Assembly: GCF_002251755.1 (NCBI RefSeq)
Contig: NZ_NOXT01000124.1
Coordinates: 62,001 to 126,000, forward strand
Source of the DNA: Sandarakinorhabdus cyanobacteriorum
GTDB taxonomy: Bacteria > Pseudomonadota > Alphaproteobacteria > Sphingomonadales > Sphingomonadaceae
Direction: 5' to 3'
DNA length: 64,000 nt
Positions 58,090 to 64,000 of the stretch are shown here, in pieces (within the stretch, counting starts at the first letter, position 1; each line of letters opens with the position of its first letter). A program made the position numbers and the translations under genes. Below the pieces are notes generated by a model, which had not been told where the DNA came from, ran no database searches, and saw only the letters and a program-made list of their open reading frames with translations.

Positions 58090-58526
58090 TCACACCCTGG
58101 GACGGCAGCGATTTCGCCGGCGCCAAACTGGCCGCCCTGCACGATGGCCGCATCCTCACCTATCGCCGAGACATGATACCCGGCATCCCCTGGCCCGGCC
58201 TGATCGATCTGCCCGGCGGCGGGCGCGAGGGCGATGAAAGCCCGGCGGCCTGCGCATGCCGCGAGCTGGCTGAAGAATTCGGCATCATCCTGCCCGAATC
58301 CCGCATCTGGTGGGCCCGCCCCTTCCCCGCCATGGACGCGCCGGGGCGGACCGGCTGGTTCCTGGCCGCTGCAATCACGCACAGCGAGGTCGCCTCCATC
58401 CGCTTCGGGGATGAAGGCCACAGCCCGCAACTGCTTGGGCTGGCCGCCTTTCTCGCCGCCAGAGACGCCATCCCTCCGCTCCAGCAGCGGCTCCGGCTGG
58501 TGCTGGAGAGCGGAACAGCCACGTGA
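58086..58526 (+). CDS. Nudix hydrolase
   Basis: A 146-residue protein with a complete Nudix box, G-x5-E-x7-REL-x-EE-x-G, seen in DLPGGGREGDESPAACACRELAEEFGI. It hydrolyses a nucleoside diphosphate linked to another group, substrate unknown. It starts at GTG 58086, overlapping the DUF2237 stop (GTGA). It overlaps the unknown gene downstream in the same way. Confidence 0.86.
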   Translation: MITPWDGSDFAGAKLAALHDGRILTYRRDMIPGIPWPGLIDLPGGGREGDESPAACACRELAEEFGIILPESRIWWARPFPAMDAPGRTGWFLAAAITHSEVASIRFGDEGHSPQLLGLAAFLAARDAIPPLQQRLRLVLESGTAT

Positions 58527-59482
58527 ACCTGTTCAAGACATTCATGTCGTTGCTGCATGCAGACCATGGCAGCAGTCTGGTCAGCCAGCGGCGGGAGGCA
58601 TTTTCCCTTCCCTTCAACCCACCCCTCAACACGCCAATCCTCTATGATCATGAGCGGCGACTGCAACGTCAGGGCCAGGTGCAGACGCAGCGCTCGACGG
58701 AACAATTCATCTGGTCGGCCGCAAGGGACGGCTTTGTCCTGCATTGGGTCACCACGGCCTTTGAATTCCAGGCTGCGGAGCCGATGCAAGGTCTAATGAA
58801 TGGCATTGGCACCAGCTTGTTGAACAAGCCTGTTCTGCTGGCTGTCACCCCCGATGGCTCGATTTCAGATCTGATAAACCTCGACAAGGTGCGCTGCCAG
58901 CATCGCGCTGCCATTGCCGCCATGGGCGACCGGATTGCCACGCTGTTCGCTGACCAGCCTGCACTGACGCAGGACAGCATGGCAGCCTCCATCGCTGGAA
59001 TGCTGAGCCAGATCGATGCGCAAAGCGACGCCCAGTTTGTCGACAGCCATTTGCAGGGCCTGCGCCTCTTGCTGTGCGAAGCCGGACCACTGCCCGCCGG
59101 CGAAGATATTGCCCTATTGGCGGCGTTGCCGGCACTGGTTGGTGAAGGCCTGATCCGAACCGACCTGACAGCCCGCCTGGAGTTGAACGCAGCCCGCACA
59201 TGGGCCCGGTTCAGGATCGCCTCCGTCGCCGACCCCACCGACGCGGCCACGGCCGCTGGACCGATCGTCGCGGCGGCCCTGAAGGCGATTGCCGATCCCG
59301 ACGCCCGCCGAAAGGCGGAGTCCCTGCTTGACGACCTGTCACCGCCTGAAATCGCTGATGAACTTGTGCAATTGTTCGATTTGCCGTCCGGTCTGGCCAA
59401 ACGCAGCGATTACCGGCGCAGCATCAAAATCAGCGGCATGCCGCCCCGCCTCGAAACACGGAAATTTCGTCGCAGAGACTAA
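58523..59482 (+). CDS. Uncharacterised 319-residue protein, last gene of the ctaA run
   Basis: I do not recognise this protein. It starts at GTG 58523 overlapping the Nudix stop (GTGA). It has no signal peptide or membrane segment. The first third is mixed (HADHGSSLVSQRREAFSLPFNPP...) and contains FIWSAARDGFVLHWVTTAFEF. The rest is predicted helical with few charged motifs (RCQHRAAIAAMGDRIATLF; HLQGLRLLLCEAGPLPAGEDIALLAALPALVGEGLIRTD). Codon use is a little less GC-biased than in its neighbours, as if acquired. It is followed by the rplM promoter. Confidence 0.7.
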   Translation: MNLFKTFMSLLHADHGSSLVSQRREAFSLPFNPPLNTPILYDHERRLQRQGQVQTQRSTEQFIWSAARDGFVLHWVTTAFEFQAAEPMQGLMNGIGTSLLNKPVLLAVTPDGSISDLINLDKVRCQHRAAIAAMGDRIATLFADQPALTQDSMAASIAGMLSQIDAQSDAQFVDSHLQGLRLLLCEAGPLPAGEDIALLAALPALVGEGLIRTDLTARLELNAARTWARFRIASVADPTDAATAAGPIVAAALKAIADPDARRKAESLLDDLSPPEIADELVQLFDLPSGLAKRSDYRRSIKISGMPPRLETRKFRRRD

Positions 59483-59519
59483 GGTATTCCAATACCACAT
59501 CTCAAAACGGCGGATTTCC

Positions 59520-59548
59520 TTGACCTAAATCGCCGCTTGCGCGATATG
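59520..59548 (+). promoter_or_regulatory. Sigma-70-type promoter of rplM-rpsI
   Basis: TTGACC (59520-59525) and GATATG (59543-59548) with a 17-base spacer, 62 bases before the rplM ATG. The leader contains a CCGGGGC-TTTTG-GCCCTGG hairpin near 59560, which could serve L13 feedback, unproven. Confidence 0.55.
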
Positions 59549-59610
59549 CCGCTCCGACGCCGGGGCTTTTGGCCCTGGCCGTTTCGTTTTTGCAGAATGG
59601 AATCAACGCC

Positions 59611-60087
59611 ATGCTCACCCGTACCACGGCGCCGGCCAAACCGGCGGAAGTTGAAAAGAAGTGGCTGCTGATCGATGCCGAAGGGCTCGTGGTCGGCCGT
59701 CTCGCCACCATCATCGCCAACCGCCTGCGCGGCAAGCACAAGGCCAGCTTCACCCCGCACGTCGATTGCGGTGACAATGTCATCGTCATCAACGCCGACA
59801 AGGTGCGCTTCACCGGCAAGAAGGCGACCGACAAAGTTTATTATCGCCACACCGGCCACCCGGGCGGCATCAAGGAAACCACCCCGGCCAAGGTGCTGGA
59901 AGGCCGTTTCCCGGAGCGCGTGATCATCAAGGCCGTGGAGCGCATGGTGCCCCGTGGTCCGCTCGGCCGCCAGCAGATGCGCAACCTGCGCGTCTTTGCC
60001 GGCACCGAGCATCCGCATGCCGCGCAGCAGCCGGAAGTGCTCGACGTCAAGTCGATGAACCGCAAGAACACCACGATCGCTGGTTGA
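59611..60087 (+). CDS. rplM: 50S ribosomal protein L13
   Basis: A 158-residue L13. Motifs are [73 protein letters not shown] and the C-terminal [23 protein letters not shown] 59611 ([18 protein letters not shown]) is preferred to a more upstream in-frame ATG at 59569. L13 is an early-assembly protein of the large subunit. rpsI follows after 11 bases, the standard operon. Confidence 0.98.
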   Translation: MLTRTTAPAKPAEVEKKWLLIDAEGLVVGRLATIIANRLRGKHKASFTPHVDCGDNVIVINADKVRFTGKKATDKVYYRHTGHPGGIKETTPAKVLEGRFPERVIIKAVERMVPRGPLGRQQMRNLRVFAGTEHPHAAQQPEVLDVKSMNRKNTTIAG

Positions 60088-60098
60088 GGAATTAACAG

Positions 60099-60590
60099 AT
60101 GACCGACAATCGCCAGTCCCTGTCCGACCTCGCCGGCCTCGAAGCCGAAGCTCCGGTCAACAACAACGCCCCGGCCCCCCTGCGTGAGCAGGAGCTTGAC
60201 GCCTATGGCCGCGCCTATGCCACCGGCAAGCGCAAGAACGCCATCGCCCGCGTCTGGCTGAAGCCCGGCACCGGCAAGATCACCGTCAACGGCCGTGATC
60301 AGACCGTCTATTTCGCCCGCCCCTCGCTGCGTCTGGTCATCAACCAGCCGTTCGACGTGGCCGAGCGCCGCGACCAGTATGACGTTGTCGCCACCGTGGT
60401 CGGCGGGGGCCTGTCGGGCCAGGCCGGCGCCGTGAAGCACGGCATCGCCCAGGCGCTGACCAAGTATGAACCCGCCCTGCGCACCCCGGTGAAGCAGGCC
60501 GGCTTCCTGACCCGCGACCCGCGCGTTGTCGAACGCAAGAAGTACGGCAAGGCCAAGGCCCGCCGCAGCTTCCAGTTCAGCAAGCGCTGA
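60099..60590 (+). CDS. rpsI: 30S ribosomal protein S9
   Basis: A 163-residue S9. The first 35 residues are an alphaproteobacterial N-terminal extension rich in Ala, Pro and acidic residues. The core begins [32 protein letters not shown]. The C terminus is the invariant [17 protein letters not shown], whose final Lys-Arg reaches the P-site tRNA. It is followed by a terminator. Confidence 0.98.
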   Translation: MTDNRQSLSDLAGLEAEAPVNNNAPAPLREQELDAYGRAYATGKRKNAIARVWLKPGTGKITVNGRDQTVYFARPSLRLVINQPFDVAERRDQYDVVATVVGGGLSGQAGAVKHGIAQALTKYEPALRTPVKQAGFLTRDPRVVERKKYGKAKARRSFQFSKR

Positions 60591-60632
60591 TCAGGGCTGC
60601 CCGGCCTGCCGGGCGGTTCCCCACCGAATCAC

Positions 60633-60663
60633 GCCGGTGCAGCCCCGCTGCGCCGGCGTTTTT
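60633..60663 (+). terminator. Rho-independent terminator of rplM-rpsI
   Basis: An 11-bp stem (GCCGGTGCAGC with GCTGCGCCGGC, loop CCC) followed by GTTTTT. A second smaller hairpin GCCCGGC-CT-GCCGGGC lies at 60599-60614 just after the stop. The 60664-60870 stretch is AT-richer and must carry the promoter of the next gene, which I could not identify. Confidence 0.88.
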
Positions 60664-60870
60664 CGTTGCGGCAGCCGAATTGCCGTATCCGGCGGGCGGC
60701 CGCAGCGAGGGCATTTTTTGCAAATTTCCCAATCCGTTAAGAAAGTCCGGCCTTCGTAGCAGAGACTGCAATTTTCCTTTTGTATTTTTAGTGAATTGTT
60801 TACAAAATGCTTTGACGACCTGCCCCCGGCTGCGCTGTGAAGCCTCCAACACTTCAGGAAGAGGCTTGTC

Positions 60871-61773
60871 ATGGCTCGCATGTTTGTTGCGCTGGCGAGC
60901 GCCGCGCTGCTGTCCACACCGGCGCTGGCCATCCAGCACGTCGTCACGCTGAACGGCACGGTTGCCGGCGAAGCCGCTGACCAACGCTATGAATTCGCAG
61001 GTGATTTCCTGCAAACCCATTATGGTCTGACCACCGGTGTAAGCCCCGGCAGCTTCGGCCCGACCTATCTGCCGCCGCTGGAACGGGCCGTGGCCGAAGT
61101 GCGCACGCCGGGCACCGGCCGTACCCGCGGCTTTCACCGCCCCACCGCCGCGACCGGCACCCCGGTGGCCGATGGTGGCAGCGGCGTGACCCAGGCGTTG
61201 ACCAATGTCGCCCCTATCGCCCGCACGGCCGGCGCTGGCACCGGCGAGGTCAACCGCCCCTGGGTGGATGATCAGGCCATCGCCTTCATCCTCAGCCGCA
61301 CCGGCACCACCGTCACCTACAGCATGGTCAACGGTGCGGTGGGTCAGCCGGATGATGCCTGGAGCTTCTCGGCCGCGTCCGTCTCCGAAATCAATGCCTT
61401 GCAATTCCGCCTGCGGTCGGCCGGCAGCAACAGCATCACCCTGTCGGATGTCGTGCTCACCCAGGGCAGCAGCGTCACCAACCTGGGCTGCTCGGCACCA
61501 GGCACCTGTGGCACTGGTCTCACCGGGGCCTTCACCGCCAGCGCTGGCGACGTGCACATCAGCCTGTTTGATCGCCTGACCGGCGATTTCACACTCCCCG
61601 GCAAATGGCAGTTCGATCTGTCGCCCAGCCGCAGCAGCAACAACGCCCAGATCAAGCTGCTCAGCGTGCCGGTCACGGGGGGCATCCCCGAACCGTCGAG
61701 CTGGGCCATGTTGATCGCCGGCTTTGGCCTGATCGGTGCCAGCCTGCGCCGCCGTCGCCTCCACACCGCCTGA
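60871..61773 (+). CDS. PEP-CTERM sorting domain protein
   Basis: A 300-residue exported protein. A signal peptide (MARMFVALASAALLSTPALA) is followed by a body with the segment HVVTLNGTVAGEAADQRYEFAGDF and a single Cys pair (NLGCSAPGTCGTG). The C-terminal sorting signal is IPEPSSWAMLIAGFGLIGASLRRRRLHTA. It is unrelated in its body to the tandem pair at 29038-30866. No exact sigma-54 promoter is found upstream: a GG...GC pair near 60709-60721 is spaced nine rather than ten bases. The function is unknown. Confidence 0.88.
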   Translation: MARMFVALASAALLSTPALAIQHVVTLNGTVAGEAADQRYEFAGDFLQTHYGLTTGVSPGSFGPTYLPPLERAVAEVRTPGTGRTRGFHRPTAATGTPVADGGSGVTQALTNVAPIARTAGAGTGEVNRPWVDDQAIAFILSRTGTTVTYSMVNGAVGQPDDAWSFSAASVSEINALQFRLRSAGSNSITLSDVVLTQGSSVTNLGCSAPGTCGTGLTGAFTASAGDVHISLFDRLTGDFTLPGKWQFDLSPSRSSNNAQIKLLSVPVTGGIPEPSSWAMLIAGFGLIGASLRRRRLHTA

Positions 61774-61820
61774 ACCACACAGGCTGGGACAGATTGAGCC
61801 ATCTGCCCTAAACTGGCAGC

Positions 61821-62594
61821 ATGGCGCGCTGGACCGAAATCGCCGAACCCCATGATCTGGCCCCTTGGCAGCGCCCGCTGCGGCCGCCACCCGAAGGGCT
61901 GGCGCCATTGCTTGCTGCCGGCGTGCAGGCCGCCGCCGGGTCGCCGCTGCCCTTTGGCCGGATGATCGATGCCGATGGCCGGCCCGATGGCGTGTGGCGC
62001 CACCCCGATGGCCGGCTGACCGTTGCCTGCACCACGCCCATGCCCGGAGTCACCGCGGCCATGTGGGATTGGTGGTTCGGCTGGCACAGCCTGTCGAGCG
62101 CACGCTATCGCCTGTGGCACCCGGACGCGCATCGCCGGTCCCGCCTGGCCGAAGACCGTCGCCGCCTGCCGCCTGGCCGCGCCCGCTATGTCGGGAATGT
62201 CAGCGCCGTCGATGAATATATCGGCACGCAGATGACCCGGCTTGCCATCGCGTTCGTGCCGCCGGCCGAATTCGGGTTCGACAGCAGCCGGATCGATGCG
62301 CTGGGCACCGCCATCTGCGCCCATGTCAGCCTGCGTGATCTGGGGCTGGAGCAAGGGCAGTTGGTCCATCTGATCGTTGACGATGCCGGCGGCTGCACCA
62401 TGCACAGCCGCTTCCTGCTCGGCCAGTTTCGCCATCGCCTGCCGCTGCTGGCCAGCCTCTGCAACCGACCAGCGGTGCGCCGACGCCTGGTCAGCGATGC
62501 CATCGGCCTTGCGCTGTTGCGCCATTGTGCGGAGGAAATGCATCATCTGGCGGGTCTGCTGCCCGCCCTGCACGCCCGCTTTGGCGCCGATTGA
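61821..62594 (+). CDS. DAPG hydrolase (PhlG) family protein
   Basis: A 257-residue protein. The family core MPGVTAAMWDWWFGWHSLSSARYRLWHPDAHRR is clear. The zinc-site residues of PhlG have counterparts H100 or H104 (WHPDAH), E132 (VDEYIG) and H235-x3-E239 (RHCAEEM). PhlG cleaves the C-C bond of 2,4-diacetylphloroglucinol, an antifungal. Relatives in sphingomonads have no known substrate. The gene ends three bases before an alpha/beta hydrolase gene, so the two may work in sequence. Confidence 0.82.
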   Translation: MARWTEIAEPHDLAPWQRPLRPPPEGLAPLLAAGVQAAAGSPLPFGRMIDADGRPDGVWRHPDGRLTVACTTPMPGVTAAMWDWWFGWHSLSSARYRLWHPDAHRRSRLAEDRRRLPPGRARYVGNVSAVDEYIGTQMTRLAIAFVPPAEFGFDSSRIDALGTAICAHVSLRDLGLEQGQLVHLIVDDAGGCTMHSRFLLGQFRHRLPLLASLCNRPAVRRRLVSDAIGLALLRHCAEEMHHLAGLLPALHARFGAD

Positions 62595-62596
62595 CC

Positions 62597-63334
62597 ATGA
62601 TGCCGGCCGCCATCGCCTATTGCCATGGCCAGCCGGGCGGCCCGGCCGAGTGGCAGGCCAATGCGCCGGCCGGTCTGATGGCCTTTGTGCCGGATCGCAA
62701 CACCCCGGCCACGCCCACCGCCCTGGCCGCCAGCATCGCGGCGCACACGGCCGGGCCGATCACCCTCATCGGCTTTTCGCTGGGGGTACCGATGGCGCTT
62801 GCCGTGGCGGCAGAGCTGGGGGAACGGGTCGAGCAGGTGCACCTGATTGCGCCGGCGGCCCCTTTGGCGCTGGGCGATTTCCTGCCGCACATGGCCGGCG
62901 GCGCGCTGTTCCGCCTGGCACGGGATCGGCCGGCGCTGTTCGGCCTGGTGGCCCGGGCCCAGGGGCTGGCCGCCCGCTTCGCGCCGGGATTCCTGTTTGA
63001 CCGGCTGTTTGCCACCGCCAGCGGCAACGACCGGCAGTTGCGCCATGATCCGGCCTTTCGCGCCGCCATGGCCGCCGTGCTGCGCGGCGGGCTGGGCCAG
63101 GGCACGGCCGGCTTCATCGCCGAGGTGCGCACCTATGCCAGCGGCGCGACGCCGCCAGTGGGCCCGATCACCGCCCCCATCCACATCTGGCAGGGCTGCG
63201 CAGACAGCTGGACCCCGCCCGCCATGGCGCAGGCGCTCGCCGCCAGCCTGACCGGCAACGTCACCCTCACCCTGCTGCCGGGCTGCGGCCATTATGGCAC
63301 GTTGCGCGCGGCGCTGGCCCGGCTTGCCGGTTAA
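62597..63334 (+). CDS. Alpha/beta hydrolase
   Basis: A 245-residue alpha/beta-fold protein. The nucleophile elbow is GFSLGVP (Ser), the acid is probably the Asp of WQGCADSWTPP, and the His is in LPGCGHYGTLRAALA. The cap region (about 110-175) is helical. The substrate is unknown. Its start, ATGATG 62597-62602, follows the DAPG-hydrolase-like stop by two bases. A strong terminator follows. Confidence 0.82.
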   Translation: MMPAAIAYCHGQPGGPAEWQANAPAGLMAFVPDRNTPATPTALAASIAAHTAGPITLIGFSLGVPMALAVAAELGERVEQVHLIAPAAPLALGDFLPHMAGGALFRLARDRPALFGLVARAQGLAARFAPGFLFDRLFATASGNDRQLRHDPAFRAAMAAVLRGGLGQGTAGFIAEVRTYASGATPPVGPITAPIHIWQGCADSWTPPAMAQALAASLTGNVTLTLLPGCGHYGTLRAALARLAG

Positions 63335-63372
63335 AGCCCGGCTTGGCTGCGGCCAAGGCGCGCCGGGCTTTT
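63335..63372 (+). terminator. Rho-independent terminator after the hydrolase pair
   Basis: An outer stem (GCCCGGC with GCCGGGC) and an inner TTGGC/GCCAA stem make a long hairpin followed by TTTT. It lies immediately after the hydrolase stop, 32 bases before the next gene. Confidence 0.8.
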
Positions 63373-63403
63373 CGCGTGGCGCTGCAACTGGCATAGGGCG
63401 CGC

Positions 63404-64000
63404 ATGATCCGTGCCCTTCTTGCCGCGCTGGCCCTGCTGCTCGCGCCTGTTTCCGCCACTGCCCAGGCGGTGAGTGACCAGCCCCACACCCGTGTGGAGC
63501 TGCTGGCCGCCAGCCGCACCCCCGCCGCCGGCCAGATGCTGGATGTCGGCATCGAGCTGACGCCGCGCGCCGGCTGGCACACTTATTGGAAGAACCCCGG
63601 CGATGCCGGCGCCCCCACCCGCGTGGCGTGGACGCTGCCCGGCACCACGCCGGCGCCGGCCGATCTCAACTATCCGGTGCCCGGCACGCTGGTCGTCTCC
63701 GGCCTGATGAACCATGTCTATGAAAAGGCCAATGTGCTCACCACCCGCATCGCCGTGCCGGCCGGGCTGGCGGCGGGCACGGCCTTTCCGGTGCAGGTGC
63801 AGGTCGATTGGCTGGTGTGCAGCCATGAACAATGCGTGCCGGAATCGGCGACCCTCAGCCTGCCGCTGGTGATCGGCGATGGCGCCGCCGATGCCGCCAT
63901 GGGCCCACGCCTGGTCGCGGCCGCGGCCGCCCTGCCCAAGCCGCTGGCGGCTGCCGCCACCTGGGCCAAACAGGGCAACCGCTTCGTGCTGGCCGTGCCG
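63404..64000 (+). CDS. DsbD/ScsB-type thiol:disulfide interchange protein (3' part cut off)
   Basis: 199 residues of an incomplete protein. A signal peptide (MIRALLAALALLLAPVSATAQA) is followed by the N-terminal beta domain of the DsbD/ScsB family (VELLAASRTPAAGQMLDVGIELTPRAGWHTYWKNPGDAGAP). The redox-type pair C139 and C144 is in VDWLVCSHEQCVPES. This domain passes electrons to periplasmic partners. The membrane domain (CcdA-like) and thioredoxin domain would lie beyond the window edge. The full length cannot be judged. Confidence 0.8.
   Translation, partial: MIRALLAALALLLAPVSATAQAVSDQPHTRVELLAASRTPAAGQMLDVGIELTPRAGWHTYWKNPGDAGAPTRVAWTLPGTTPAPADLNYPVPGTLVVSGLMNHVYEKANVLTTRIAVPAGLAAGTAFPVQVQVDWLVCSHEQCVPESATLSLPLVIGDGAADAAMGPRLVAAAAALPKPLAAAATWAKQGNRFVLAVP

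Noticed and set aside
60709-60721. Sigma-54 promoter before the PEP-CTERM gene at 60871
   Set aside because: The GG and GC dinucleotides are nine bases apart instead of ten and the flanks do not match TGGCAC and TTGC together.

Overview
The window is a gene-dense, GC-rich chromosomal segment of an alphaproteobacterium, most likely a sphingomonad (Sphingomonadales). This rests on a histidine phosphotransferase of the ChpT type, several PEP-CTERM proteins together with the PrsK/PrsR two-component pair that goes with exosortase XrtA systems, a GTA-type holin, ClpS and phasin genes of alphaproteobacterial type, and the gene style (many ATGA or TGATG overlaps, G/C third positions). I see no rRNA, insertion sequence, integrase or CRISPR array. 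There is one tRNA (Pro, anticodon GGG). The genus cannot be fixed from the sequence alone.

Layout. 1-2925: rluD (cut by the window edge), then a coupled JAMM peptidase / cold-shock / ChpT trio, a phasin with its own promoter, and clpS. 3355-7318: SDR, pirin, DNA photolyase, D-amino-acid aminotransferase. 7524-12752 (minus strand): HDAC-like deacetylase, an ECF sigma / anti-sigma / Spy-like periplasmic sensor run, and pepN. 12926-16860 (minus): a five-gene TetR-headed run encoding a PhyH-type dioxygenase, a CrtC-like beta protein, an APH-type kinase and a small partner resembling the LvaA/LvaB hydroxyacyl-CoA kinase pair. 16954-21232: M48 peptidase, epimerase-like protein and an orphan form-II CoxL-like molybdoenzyme subunit. 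21547-24507: an Fnr-type regulator, a tandem universal stress protein and a small membrane protein preceded by a perfect anaerobox, then PlsC. 24546-30866: three PEP-CTERM proteins, murI, a thioesterase, a hydroxyisobutyryl-CoA hydrolase and an OmpA-like protein. 31132-34561: rpiB, glyA, nrdR and a TrmJ-like methylase. 34555-41373: beta-lactamase-fold hydrolase, hemB, a YjhX-family protein, acetyltransferases, an exported intradiol dioxygenase, argC, gamma carbonic anhydrase, holin and tRNA-Pro. 41427-48109: prsR and prsK, then marR-emrA-emrB. 48223-54854: small membrane proteins, methylmalonyl-CoA epimerase, arfB, GST, two transporters and dxs. 54976-64000: Fur/Zur-like regulator with MerC, a membrane protein/XRE pair behind two operator-like palindromes, ctaA with three coupled genes, rplM-rpsI, a fourth PEP-CTERM protein, a DAPG-hydrolase-like protein, an alpha/beta hydrolase and a truncated DsbD/ScsB-type gene.

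How parts connect. PrsR is a sigma-54 activator. Two adjacent paralogous PEP-CTERM genes (29038-29811 and 30087-30866) each have a textbook -24/-12 sigma-54 promoter, so regulator and likely targets lie in the same window. A family of about 100-130 bp composite palindromes (seven copies) sits only between genes, four of them where genes converge. The best candidate for an undescribed pathway is the TetR-controlled dioxygenase / CrtC-like / LvaAB-like operon at 12926-16860.
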